64,000 bases of DNA from Nelumbo lutea. Its lineage: Eukaryota > Streptophyta > Magnoliopsida > Proteales > Nelumbonaceae. Shown here piece by piece: positions 30,901 to 42,703 of the stretch. Positions within the stretch are counted from its first letter, which is position 1. Every line of letters starts with the position of its first letter. Made by a program: the position numbers and the translations under genes. The notes beneath the pieces were generated by a model. The model saw only the letters and a program-made list of their open reading frames with translations, made no database searches and was not told the DNA's origin. The DNA is taken from the NCBI GenBank assembly GCA_022828595.1, contig JAKGHH010000002.1, forward strand, positions 107,133,254-107,197,253. Direction: 5' to 3'.

Positions 30901-31439
30901 TTTGTAAAAATGTTTTTCTGTAAAATTGCATGTAAGCACGGAAGTTAATAAAATCTATTTTATTTCACTTTTAATCCCAAAATGAAATGTGACATGATGG
31001 TTTGGAATTGTATTGAGATGTGGATATACAAGAAGGCTTGAGTTCGAGTCACTTCAATTGTTATTGTTTGAGATTTGGCGTGTATAGATAGAGTTGATTT
31101 TAACCCAACCCATCATGACCCTAATGGGTACCCTTGATCCAATCCACCCTGACCCTTTTCCATTGACCCTAATGGGTTATTCGACCCAAATGTTGATCCG
31201 CCAATATATTAGGTGGGTATGGGTGGGTTCCAAGGTGGTTAGGTCGGTTAAATGGGTTAGGGTCAAGATAGTCATCCCTAGTTGGGGGATCATTATTGTC
31301 ATTTTATCTTCCCCCAAAGGTAAAATACATAAATACCCCCTATATAGTTGTTTATAGTTATTGGGGGGTATTTCTATAAAAAAACTCCAAAAAGTTGAAA
31401 CTAGTCGTTAAGGGGGGTCTCCAAATGGCTAGTTCTTCG

Positions 31440-31684
31440 AGCAGGCCACGCTAGGCCTATTGCAAGCCTACAAATCGGGCTATGCTAGCCCACAGGCCAT
31501 GGGCAGCACAGCATGATAGTGCAGGCTATGTCGACCTGGCCTGTGGACATAAAACCCTAAGCCCAACATGGCCCATACAATCGTATCGTGCTATGGCATG
31601 ACCCATGAACCATCGGGCCAGGCTGGCTCAAAGTCGTGTCATGCCATGTTGGACCAGGGGAAGAATGGCCTGATTTACACCTCT
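31440..31684. mobile_element. GGCC-rich hAT-like fragment
   Basis: The right end GATTTACACCTCTA equals the terminus of the element at 59909-60539, and the interior shares words such as CCTGTGGAC and AAACCC. The left end is not recognisable, so it is probably truncated. Confidence 0.5.
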
Positions 31685-31849
31685 ATTGAAGTATACAATA
31701 CAAACTAGTGCAATATGCACCGTAAAGGAAATGTGAAACGATTTTATTCCTATTAGAACCCTAATATTGATGGCCTACCAATTGAATATGGCATACTACA
31801 TGCTTAGAATAAGTAAAGTTTTATTGGTTTTGGTTTTTTCTTCTTATCC

Positions 31850-31990
31850 AAGGCTGTAGACAACCGGGGTAGCCCATTCCCAAACTGCTAAAACCCCTAA
31901 TGTAGGTATAAGTGGAATTAGACCCCAAATCTCTGCTACAACCAACAGGAGATCTTATCAACTAGTCAGTTGGTACGCCTTGTGATTGAA
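31850..31990 (-). mobile_element. SINE-like sequence
   Basis: On the minus strand a box A-like ACTAGTTGATAAGATCTC precedes a box B-like GGGGTCTAATTCC. It ends with ATGGGCTACCCCGGTTGT, also seen at 46055-46085, and an A-rich tail. The tRNA origin is inferred from the boxes. Confidence 0.5.
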
Positions 31991-33110
31991 TAAAATTGAA
32001 GTCATTGCTCAATTTTAAGGATCAAAATTACGTCATGTATTGGAATGTATCGGATGTATCGTATCATTTCGATATAAGCCCGATGCACCTAAATAGCAGT
32101 AAATTTTGGTCCTGGGTCAATTTGAAGGGGTGGATAGACCTAAAATAGCAATAAATAGCAATAAATTTCAAGATAGAGATTTGCAATCCTTGTTCAGCTT
32201 AAACCATGTTTAGGAGTGCTTAAATTAAAAATAAGTGCTTAAAAACAAGTTCTTATTTGAATGAGCACTTATTTGCATTTGGCGCCCAACTTTTCCAAGT
32301 GCTTATTTTATATTGAGTGTTTGGTAGCCTTTTCCTCTAATAAGCACTTAAATAATAAGCACTTGTGACTATTTTGTCCTTCATATTCTTTCAAATTTTC
32401 AAAATATACCCTTTGTCTCTTCATTTTATAAAAAAGCTCATAAGTTCATTAGGGTAAATATGTAAAACAATCTCTTTTTAGATATTATTATATTCAAATA
32501 TTCAAACAATCTCTTTATTATTAAATGAGAGTGCTGATTTAATGAGGAGCAAGTCATTTTATCCATTCCAAGTCTAGTTATGGATATTTTTTTGCTTTTC
32601 TTAATATTTTATTGACAACCAAACACCAGAAAAGTAATATTCAAAAAAATTATTTATACTGTTAATTTTATGCTCAATCATATATAGATAGCCTGAATGT
32701 TCATGAATTCAAGCTCCATGAAATAATTTATTTTATTTGTCAACTTTATTACAAAAGTCATTTCTTTTGCAGATAAAAACAACATTTTGATAACTTTTTA
32801 GTTATCCATCCGATCTACAAATCTGACTGATCATAAGCTACTATCTGAATCCAAACACTGTTAGTACTAAATTCAAATCTAAGTAGATGTAATGCAACTC
32901 CAACCTATTTAATTACAGACCTTTAACTAGTTGGCCCTGAAAGTAAGAAAAATATTTTGAGGCAAACACTTCAATAACGAATGAGATAGAATTAAAAAAC
33001 CATTCTATTTACAATCGTACAAGTTTGAAATTACACCGTGACTGTAGGAATTTAGTAGACTGTACTCCAATCACAAGTTTGAAATTACAGCCCCTTCCTA
33101 ATCTACTAAA
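31991..33110. other. AT-rich intergenic stretch
   Basis: No gene is supported. Around 32205-32640 AAGTGCTTA words appear in both directions near CATGTTTAGGAG and AACCAAACACC, suggesting a decayed MITE. Confidence 0.5.
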
Positions 33111-33114
33111 TAGT

Positions 33115-33605
33115 TCCCCATAAATCACAAGATATCTATAGATTTGACATTGATTCATGGTCAGGATTCATCTGTAAAACCCCTAATTATAATGTATTTT
33201 CTCTAGCATGCATAGCACAATAATATAATAATATAGTACATTAATGTATTATTATTGCATAGTATAATACTATTTTTATATCCATTGTATAATTTAATAT
33301 TGTCAAATTTAACTTTTATGACATGTACTCGAACAAAGACAAAACTAATCCCCTATAAATCACATCTTGTCTATAGATTTGACATTGATTCATGGTCAGG
33401 ATTCATTTGTGAGACTAAAATTTCTGAGGTGGACTGAAGAGTAAAATCCCTTGTAAATACAATGTATTTTCTTGGCATGCATAATACAATAATATAATAA
33501 TATAGTACAATAATGTATTATTATTGCCAGTACGTGTTATATATCCATTGTATAATTTAATATTGTCAAATTTAACTTTTATGACATGTACCGAAAAGAC
33601 AAAAA
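33115..33605. repeat. Direct duplication, about 235 bp, two units
   Basis: 33115-33348 and 33349-33605 both run from CCCATAAATCACA (or CCTATAAATCACA) through TTGACATTGATTCATGGTC and TATAATTTAATATTGTC to TTTATGACATGTAC. The second unit has small indels, including a GAGGTGGACTGAAGAG insert near 33430. Confidence 0.5.
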
Positions 33606-33737
33606 TTCAAGATTCTCTTTGCTCCTTGAAAGTGAATTCAATTAAGTATTAAAGTGTTGACGACCAACCGCTTTTGCTAAGACAACTTATCTAGAGCCAA
33701 ATCCTTTGATATATTGTTGTGGCCCAACTTGAATGAT

Positions 33738-34097
33738 TAAAGGGATAATAGGATATAAGGGCAACTTTTGGGGTTTAATATTAATAAAAATAATATTTTT
33801 AATTAAAAAAATAGATTAAATTTTTAAAAATAATATCAATGAAAGGCAAAACACTGTTTATCATCTTTTTCTTGCCAGTTGTTCACCCATGTCGCCGTCC
33901 ACCACCGCCCGCTGCCGCCTTTACCTTCAGCAATGTTGCCGGAGGCGGTGGCGAGCGGCAACAGACAGTGATGGCAGGTGGTGGTGAGCAGCCACGTTAG
34001 TGAACAAACGACAAGAAGAAGATGAACAATATTTTTTCCCTATATTAATATTATTTTTAAAAAATTAACCCCCTTATATACTATTACCCTATAACTA
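33738..34097. mobile_element. MITE-like element with a GC-rich centre
   Basis: The ends GGGATAATAGGATATAAGGG and, reversed, GGGTAATAGTATATAAGGGG form inverted repeats. The centre (33880-34010) is rich in GCCGCC/GGCGGTGG words, unlike its AT-rich surroundings, and could be captured DNA. Confidence 0.5.
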
Positions 34098-34677
34098 ATC
34101 TAAGAGAGTCCGGATCACTATCAAAAAATATGTTACAACCCTCTATTAACATCATCTACCACCATACCTTTCACACTCCATTAAAGCTAAAATTTAAATT
34201 CTCGATTTTAGCCTTGTTGTCTAAGCAGAAAGTAACCAATGTTGATAAAATCTTTATTTGAATATAGTAGAGATTTGGGATTTATTCGTGTATTTACCCA
34301 AGTAGGAGGTTGTTAAATTGGGGATGGGTATTTCTCAGTGTGTAACTCTAAAACACTTAAAAACATTAATGTATACGGCAGATGACTTTATTTAATAAAA
34401 CAAAAGAAGTGTCATGCGCATATGAACTAAAAATTGGTAGATGCATGTAACAACCAGACACTCTCCGGCTGGTGAACCCACAAAAGATTGAGTGGTTGTT
34501 GGGATGCATCCCATGTGCACTTTATAACTAGTGTAATGACTGTAGGAATCAAACTAGAATATAGTCAAACTAAGCTACACAGCATTCTAACTAACGATGA
34601 CCATGCGAGTAGAACTAGACAAAATAGGCCAATGTGCACAGACAGATACAGCCAAAATATAATCAATGTTTTCAATC

Positions 34678-34885
34678 ATGGTTTTCAAAACCGGGAACTG
34701 GGAATCTGATGGGCTCCGTTTTTTCGCAAAACTAATCGGTTGGTTAATCGTTTAAGCGGTTTTGATTATTTTTCAATTTTTTTTTTTATTTTTTTGTCAG
34801 AACAGGTCAGTCGTTCGAACCATTCGAACTGATAACTGAACCCCTCACCGGTTCGGACACCGGTTAGGTTTTAAAAACCATGTTT
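34678..34885. mobile_element. MITE of the GGTTTTCAAAAC family
   Basis: ATGGTTTTCAAAACCGGGA at the left and GGTTTTAAAAACCATG at the right are near-perfect inverted ends, with a poly-T centre. Confidence 0.5.
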
Positions 34886-35034
34886 TCAATTATGAAAGCC
34901 CATGAAAATGTTGATGTAAGTTGCACACAACTCCATTCTTTCCAGTCATATTACAATCTACAGAATGTGCAAAAAGGTTATACAGAGCAGTTGTAACTTG
35001 GAAGGATGGATTAAATATAAGAGTACGTTTGCTT

Positions 35035-35212
35035 TACAATTAGAATCAGAATCGGAATCGGAATTAAAAATTTTGGAATCTGAGTCGAAATCGAAGGAAT
35101 GTGAATAAAAATAAAAATTAGCAGGAATGGGATTTCATTCCTAAGGGAGAGGCATCTCTCAAATGGGAGAATGACATTCCAAAAGGAATGGGAATGAGAT
35201 TCCGATTCTACT
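35035..35212. mobile_element. Left half of a GGAATCGGAAT-type MITE split by the Tat element
   Basis: Words such as GAATCAGAATCGG and GGAATGGGAATGAG occur here. The right half continues at 45533-45620 (CTGATTCTAATTCCAG, ACCAAATGGAGCC). Related sequence lies at 62425-62590. Confidence 0.5.
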
Positions 35213-36011
35213 TGATGGAGCGCGATCCGGTCGGTCCTACTTGTCAATGTTCTCGCCTCTGACTGGAGCAAAAGGTGCCTGAAACGGGGAAGAAAGCGAG
35301 TAGTCTCCGGGGAGGAACCCGGTGAGAGTGCTCCGAAGCTCAAGTTAGTATCTTCTCAAAGGCAAGATAAAAAATCAGATAGCGCAAAGTTATCACGTAC
35401 CTCCATTCTTGGGGGGAAGAGAGCCTCTTATAACCACTTCGTGCACTCACTCCCAAGCTCCTGTCAGGTCCGGTATCATTACCTCTGCACTTCTGCCAAT
35501 TCGGGTGTCATCACCTCTGCTGGGGCAGACAACAGCCACTGCTCTCTTTGTCGGAGCCGTCTCTGTAACTAAAGGTGGCGGTGGCAGGTGGCCGTTGAAG
35601 TGCGGCTGTCAAGCGTCAGATCCTAAGTCAGTCAGGCGCGCCGCCTCATGATACGGACTCCTTTGGTGTCAGGTACGGTTGTTCAGTTTGGCGGCCTAGA
35701 AACGAAGTGTCGGAGTGGCGTGCGAGGTGAAGTCTTGAGTTCGGATAGAAGTGTGGCCCGAACTGCCCTGGGGTGGGTCAGTTTGGGTTGTTTGCCCTTT
35801 CCGCTCCTCGCAAGGCTTGGGGTCAAAGGGAGAGTTTGGGCTCCTTTTGGGGAGCTTGGGTCACGGGTTCCTCTTGGAGGAGCTCGGGGCTCCTCTTCTC
35901 GGAGCTCGCGCTTTGAGCACTATCGTGCCGAGCTGTCATTCCTGCCAGGTCACCCTCGGTTGCTTCCACGTGTCAGGTGACCAAGAGGTCGGGCCAAGTC
36001 TACCTCCATCA
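35213..36011 (-). repeat. 3' LTR of the Tat element
   Basis: It is 799 bp with the same ends as 44734-45532. Most differences from the other LTR are C/T and G/A changes. Confidence 0.5.
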
Positions 36012-36463
36012 ATTGCCCCCCACTCCTCGCGCTAAGGGTCTTTTCTCTAGCGTGGGAAGTTCGCGAGGTGATGGGTGGACTTAACCCGTACTTCAAACCG
36101 GTTGACTAGTGGTGTGAAGTGTGCGTACGTCAGGAGATTTCCGGATTCCTCTAGCACCAAAAAGTCAGAAAATGCGCCAATCTGCCTTTAAATGTCGGGT
36201 GACGTGACGGTGGGCGTTTTTTCAAATTCGAAAAATGCATCACTACTGCCTTCAATACTGGGAGACGTGGCGGCGGGCGTTATTTCAAATTTCAAAAAGC
36301 GCGCCACTACTGCCTTCAATGCTGGGAGACGTGCACCGGTGCCGCTTCAGTTTCCAAAGACGTGCGGCTAGTCACATCTCAGTCTTAGGAGGCGTGAGGT
36401 CAGCTTGGTCACGAGCCGTTGGATTTGCCTCGATCAGAGCTGTCGGTTTTCGGTCACTGTGGG

Positions 36464-38540
36464 TATAAATAGTGGGGGACCCCCAGTCGCTTTCTATTGC
36501 CATCCTCCTGCGTTCGCTTCTTGAGCTTGTGTCCAAATTTTAGCTCACGTCAACTTTTCATGGTCCGTTAGTTTTTTTCGGGTGAGTCAGTATTTTTTCC
36601 TAGTCTTCCTTCCTCACTATGTCTAGCTCAGACAGCTCAGAGAGCTTCTTGAGGGGGTCAGATGCGGGTTCCACGAACCGAGCTGCGGCCCCCTACATCC
36701 TTAGTGAGCCCGAAGTAGAGCTTGAGGGAGAGCTCAAGGAAGAGTTCGAACCCGTAGGCCGAGTCACCTCAGGTAGTTTGGCGTCCTCCTCTCATCGAGG
36801 TTGGACGTTAGACAAGTTCAGGCCTTCAACCATGACGCTCGAGGGGATATACTCCCTTATCACCCAGTTCAACCTGCTCGGGGAGTATACTTACTCTGTA
36901 CCCTCAGGCGACTTCCCTTGGGAACACGGTCCGGACAAGATCGTGATATTCCGGGAGCAGCTCATCGCCGAGCTGCGCCTTCCTTTCCACCCTCTTATCG
37001 TTGAGGTTATGAACCACTTCGACATCACCGTCGGTCAGCTTCACCCGAACTCTATCCGCAACTTAGTTGGGACTATCTCCCTCTTTTGCGAACACATTCT
37101 ACCTTTAGACCTAGAGATCTTCTCTTCGATCCTCATGCTTAAGAAGCAAGCAGGTCCCCTTCCCGGGCATAGGCGGGCGTACTACTTGTCTCCTCGCCCT
37201 GGGTTCAAACTTTTACACGATTTTCCCAACAAGGTCCCGACGTGGAAACGAGACTACTTCGTGGTACGAAGTGCAACGGGGTGGCCGTTCCAAACCGGGT
37301 AGGGGTTGGCTGCCCCTGACCCTGGTGTTACACTAGATAGGGAGACAGCGAAGGGTCTCCGGGACTGGGCCCGACTCGGGCTAAAATGCCACCTTTATCT
37401 GATGGAGGCCAAGCTCATCCAGGCCGGCCTGAGTTCGGGTAGGTTCCTTTGCTCAAAGACTTGCCTTTGTTTTTTGCTTTCCATTCTTTTATTTTTTCTG
37501 ATGCCGAGCTCTTTTTGCAAGTGTAATGGACGCAGAAAAGACTCGCGATGGGAACCTGTTTCACGCCATGAAGAGGAGGAAGCGAGTTTCCAAACGGGTT
37601 CGTGCTGAACCGCCCTGATATGTGGAGCCCGAGGTACCGAGCTCTCCGCCTAGGGAGCCCGAGATGGCCCCTCCAGTACAAGAAGCGGCAGGGGCCCCTT
37701 ACGCCGAGGCTGCTCATACAAGGGCTCCTTACGCTGAGGCTGCTTATACGCGGGCTGGGCCTTCAGGCTCAGGAGGCCAAGGCGAGTTCAAGAGCGTGCT
37801 GTCACCGAACCATGCTCTTCGAAAAAGTAAGGAGGCCATTTACCCCGAGGAGGTCGCGGTGTGGGCCAAGCTTCCTTTGAACCACGTAGCCGGGTGTGCC
37901 GCCTCTTATGCCATGGTGGTAAGTCAGCGACTTCTTGTCGGCCTCTTTGTTACTACCTTTCTCGTTATTACTCTTTTAACATGATCATTATTTTTCTTTT
38001 TGGCAGGTGAACTCCTCCATCCATGCTTTAGCGGCCCAAGCGGAAAGGAGCTTGAGGCAGGCACGAGCTGCCGAAGAGGCTTCCCGCACTGCCGAAGCAG
38101 CTTCTCGCGCTGCACAGGCCAAGCTGGCGAGGTCTCAGAGAGACACCGAGGCCATGAGAGTAGTGGTGAAGCACATGGCGAACCTGAGGCTGGACTTGCA
38201 GCATCAGGTCAAGTACCTTCGGGAGGATATTAGGGAGAGGACTAAGATCTTTTCTCAAGGCATCGAGGATGCCAAGAAGAAGGCCGTTGATGACTATATC
38301 GCCTCGCCGCGCTTTGACGACCTGATGGAGGGCTCATATAGAAGGGGTTTTAAACTGAGCTGGTGGATGATCAGGAACACGTACCCCGAGCTCGACATCA
38401 GTGCCATAACTACTTCGCGCATTACTCAGGAGATGGCCAATGTGGCTGATGGTGAACTGGATTCTGAGGATGAGGCAGGACCTTCGGGTATCATTGAAGT
38501 GCGTTCTGAGGGTGAAGAAGATGTACCTCCGGGCCTATGA
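36464..38540 (+). pseudogene. Antisense three-exon gene inside the Tat element, with its own TATA box
   Basis: On the strand opposite gag-pol, between pol and the 3' LTR. TATAAATA lies at 36464-36471 and the start ATG at 36619. Exon A is 36619-37438, exon B 37536-37918, exon C 38007-38540; introns have GT/AG ends and the exons join in one frame of 579 codons. Two nonsense codons, TAG (37300-37302) and TGA (37616-37618), interrupt it. Exon A is acidic at first and then holds a globular part with PFHPLIVEVMNHFDITVGQL. Exon B has an AEAAHTRAPY/AEAAYTRAG repeat. Exon C is an Ala/Arg/Glu-rich predicted coiled coil (AERSLRQARAAEEASRTAEA) with a conserved tail WWMIRNTYPELD. Similar antisense ORFs are known in plant Tat elements; their function is unknown. 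The first acceptor is my best guess. Confidence 0.5.
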
Positions 38541-38849
38541 GCTCGCTTCTGTTGTTTTTTTTTTTTTTGAAATGCAAACAAAGTATTTTGTAATGGAATG
38601 TTCTCAATTTGGTTAACTGTTGTTCTGTCACCCTCTCTTTTTCCGAACTGACTATATTGCAGAACTGACTAGGTTACTATACTCGTACAGCCTGTTTTGG
38701 TGTTAACACTTGGCCTGTGATGATGAGATGCTGAGGTCCTTATCAGCTCATTGTTAGCACTTTGCCTGTCAGCTTGGTGTTAGCATTTTACCTTTGCTTT
38801 CCTATGTCGAGCTCCTTGTTAACTACTTCGCTTGGTGATTTATAGGTAG

Positions 38850-40189
38850 TATCATCTCAAGTTAATGATGTTCCATGCTCGGGGTACTTGTTTGCCCTCT
38901 AAGGTTTCGAGCTCGTATGCTCCCTTGAGTGTTCTCTTTACTCGATAGGGTCCTTCCCAGTTCGGTCCAAGTTTGCCAACGCCGGGCTCGGGTGCTATGA
39001 CCTTATGGAGGGCCAGGTCGCTGACGCGGAAGTTCTGCTTTTTTACTCTGGCATTGTAGTACCGAGGTACTCTTTGCTGGTAAGCTACGGTCCAGATGTA
39101 TGCGAGGTCTCTTACCTCGTCGAGTAGGTCGAGGTTGGTACGTAGCTCATCTCCGTTTGTCTGATCGTCGTATGCTTCTAGTCGTAGTGTGGGTACTTCG
39201 ATCTCCGCTGGTATTATTGCTTCGGTGCCATAGGTGAGGTTAAAGGGGGTCTATCCCGTGGTAGTTTTCTACGTAGTTCGGTGGGCCCATAGAAAACTAG
39301 GTAGCTCGTCCGCCCACAGCCCTTTAGCTCGGTCTAGTCGTGATTTTAGCCCATGGAGGATAGCTCTGCTCATGACTTTTGCTTGCGGGTGCGCAAGTGA
39401 TGTGAAATTCTGCCAAATCCCTATACCTTGGCACCATTCCTGAAATTTGATGTCATCGAACTGCTTATCGTTGTTGGAAATCAGTACCCGAGGTAACCCA
39501 AAGCGGCATACTATGTTCTTCCAAAGAAGTTCTGGATGTTTCGAGCTATGATTGTCGCGAGAGGTTCGGTTTCTACCTACCGCCACTACTAGGAACTTCC
39601 TCCCACCTGTTGTTGGCGGGAATAGTCCTAGTAGGTCGATGCCCCATTGTGCAAAGGGCCATGGACTAGTTAGATACTTCAGGCCGGCGGCAGGCTAATG
39701 GTGGATATTGGCATGCCTTTGGCACTTGTCGCATTTTCTAACGAGCTCGATGGCCTCTGCCTTCATCGTTAGCCAGTAGTACCCTTGTCGAAGTGCCTTC
39801 TGGGTGAGGGCCCTACCCCCCAAGTGTCTGCCGCACAGATCTTCATGAGCGTCGCGGAGTACGAGCTCGGCTTCGGCAGGTTGCAAGCAACGTAGGTAAG
39901 GGAGCGTGTAGGATCGTTGGTACAGCCATTCGTCTATTACAACATATTTGGCTGCCTGGCGCTGCACCCTTCTGGCTGCATTGCAATCTGTAGGGAGGAT
40001 TCCGTCTAGCAAGAAGCTCACGAGTGGGTCGATCCAGCTCGGCTCTGCTTCAAGGACGGGAGCGACCTCCTCTGCCCCCCCGAGAATGCTAGGCCGAGGT
40101 AAGTCCTCTATATACACGATTCTCATGGTGTTGTCACTAGTGCTGGCTAGCCCGGACAAGGCATCGGCCTCAGTGTTCTCAAACCTCAA
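38850..40189 (-). pseudogene. Tat element integrase with GPY/F tail
   Basis: The zinc-binding HHCC part reads HLGGRALTQKALRQGYYW and CDKCQRHANIHH (ends near 39695). The core is in pieces at 39660-39250: CRFGLPRVLISNNDKQFD has Asn-Asn-Asp where relatives have the catalytic D-N-G. The tail near 39000-38890 reads GKLGPNWEGPYRVKR, a GPY/F module. Stops separate the pieces. Confidence 0.5.
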
Positions 40190-40192
40190 GAT

Positions 40193-42700
40193 CTACCTAA
40201 TGAAGTGTGACTGGAAGTTGAGCAGATCCTCTCTTACCTTTGCCAGGTAGGCGATCATAGCCGGCTCGTGGGCTTCGTATTTCCCTGTAACTTGGTTGAC
40301 CATGAGCTGGGAATCATTGCAGATAACTATGTGTTTTGCCTTTACTTCTTGCGCCAGGGCTAGTCCGGCTATCAATGCCTCGTATTCTGCCTCATTGCTA
40401 GATGCCGTGAACTCAAAGCATAGTGCATACTCCAGTTTCGTGCCACTCGGACCGTGGAGAACTACATCGGCTTCGCTGCCTTGTTGGTTTGAGGAGCCAT
40501 CTACGTGAAGGATCCAGGGCTCTTCATCCCAGTTCGCACTTGGCCTAACCAGGAGAGATACCAAACTGGGTGCGACCTCACGGGGCTCAGACTCAGCTGG
40601 CCCGGGAGAACCGAGCTCACTCGAACTGGGAGCCTCGTGCTCAACCGGGCTAAGGACCTCGAAGTTGAACGTGCATTCTGCAACAAAATCCGCCCAGGCT
40701 TGAGCTTTGATGGCGGTTCGGGGCTTGTACTAGAGATCGTATTCACTAAGTTCGATGGCCCACTTCGTCAATCGTCCAGAGACCTCGGGTCTGAGTAGTA
40801 CGTGCCTCAAGGGTTTCTCGATGAGGACGATGATGGTATGAGCTTGGAAATATGGGCGGAGTTTGCGGGCCGCAGTGACCAGCGCATAGGCTAGTTTTTC
40901 AATCTCTGGATACCTTGTTTCCGCTCCCTGCAATACCTTACTAACATAGTATATGGGTCATTAGACCTGATCTACTTCCTTTATCAATACCGAACTGACC
41001 ACTTCGTTGCTCGCCAAGAGGTATAGCTCTAAAACATCGCCCTCTTCGGGCCAGGTCAATATTAGGATGTTGGCGAGGTATTTCTTGAGCTCGTCAAATG
41101 CGAGCTGGAAGTTCGGGTTCCACTCAAACCCTTTGCCTTTTATTGCCTTGAAGAAGGGCAAGCAACGGTCTACTGACTTGGACATGAAGCGACTCAAAGC
41201 GGCTATCCTGCCATTTAGCCTCATAACCTCTTTTACTTTTCGGGGTGGTCTCATATCTAGGATGGCTTTTATTTTGTTCGGGTTGGCCTCAATACCGCGC
41301 CGGTTGACGATGTACCCTAGGAACTTATCCGAGGTGACATCCAAGACACACTTGTTTGGGTTTAGTTTCATGCTAAATTGACGTAGAATTTGGAAGATAG
41401 AATGCAAGTCTTGTATTAATTCATGTGAAAACTGTGTCTTGACGACCATGTCATCTACATAACATTCTATCTTCGTGCCAATTAAGGGCTGAAACAGCTT
41501 ATTTACGAGTCTTTGGAAGGTCACCCCAGCATTTTTCAGTTCGAAGGGCATGACCTTGTAGCAGTATAGGCTGAACTCGGTTATAAAGGTGGTTTTTTCC
41601 TTGTCGGTCGGGTCCATCCTGATTGGGTTGTAGCCCGAGTAGGCGTCTAGGAAGCTTAGAAACTCGTGTCCCAAGGTCGCATCCACTAGGAGGTCAATCC
41701 TGGGAAGGGGGAAGCAATCTTTTGGGCAAGCTCGGTTCAAGTCGGTGTAGTCAACGCACATGCGCCACTTGCTGTTTGCCTTTTTTACCAGAACTGGGTT
41801 GGCTACCCAACTCGGGTAATGAACTTCCCTAATGAAGTCTGCTTCGAGGAGCTTCTCGACCTCCTCATTGACGGCCCTCCAGCGTTCTTGGGCTAGGTTG
41901 CGTTTCTTCTGTCTAATGGGTCTGACTACAGGGTCAGTATTGAGCTGGTGAGTTATAAGAACGGGGTCTATGCCTGGCATTTCTGCCGTGGACCAAGCAA
42001 AAATATCTAAATTTTCAAGTAAGAAACTTACCAATTCGGATTGTAGAGGTTCTTGGATGGAAGCACCAATCTGTAGCGTTCGAGCTGGGTTTGTCGCCAA
42101 AGTCGGGACTGTGACCGTTTCTTCTATGGGCACAGCTCGCTCTTCGCCTTGCTCCATAGGGTGCTCCAGTTCGAGTTCACCGGCCACCTTGGTTTTTCCC
42201 TTCAGGGCGGCCACATAGCATTTGTCAGACTCGAGTTGGTCGCCCCGCGCTAGTCCCACACCGAAGTCCGTGGGGAACTTCATCGCCGAATAGAAGGTGG
42301 AGACCACCACCCGTAAGACAAGGGTGATTGGTTGCCCTATTATGGCATTGTACGGGGAGGGGCTCGCCACCAGGAAGTCGTGGTTGAGTCTGACCACACA
42401 TGGCCACGTGCCGACCTCGACGGGTACTGTCACTTTTCCAAGGGGCCTGACTTCTTCCCCCCTGAAGCCCACCAAGGGAGTGTTCGCGGGCTTCAAGTCA
42501 CTTCCCTGCAGCTAAAGCTAGTCAAACGCTGATTTAAAGAGAATGTCTATCGAGCTGCTTGAGTCGACAAGTACGCGCCTGACTTTGAAGTTGTTGATCC
42601 TCAACTTTATCACAAGTGCATCGTCGTGAGGGTAGTGGACCCCTCGCGAATCGTCTTCTGTGAAAAGAATTAGTTCTTTCATCTTCGGCCTCTTTGGAGG
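40193..42700 (-). pseudogene. Tat element protease, reverse transcriptase and two RNase H domains
   Basis: The protease active-site region near 42570 reads [13 protein letters not shown], with Ser where relatives have Gly or Thr after Asp. A 511-codon frame (42496-40961) holds RT: WRMCVDYTDLNRACPKD, LDAYSGYNPI, and the YVDD box, intact. MPFELKNAG has Glu for the usual Gly. The RNase H joined to RT is degraded, with stops near 40960. A second, archaeal-like RNase H follows at 40564-40193: HVDGSSNQQG, SNEAEYEALIAGL and NDSQLMVNQV carry its acidic residues. This second domain is characteristic of the Tat group. Confidence 0.5.
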
Positions 42701-42703
42701 ATT

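Larger units (their letters stand above)
29751..31280. mobile_element. Non-autonomous hAT-like element, 1530 bp, complete
   Basis: It is bordered by the 8-bp direct repeat GTTGGGGG (29743-29750, 31281-31288), the duplication length of hAT elements. The ends are TGGGGGTGGC and GTCATCCCTA, imperfect inverted repeats. Sub-terminal GGGTGGGTTGGGT and GACCCATCAT words lie on both sides. The middle is non-coding: A-rich degenerate repeats (30000-30540) and then AAAAGTGCTTTTATG repeats (30540-30900). Confidence 0.5.
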
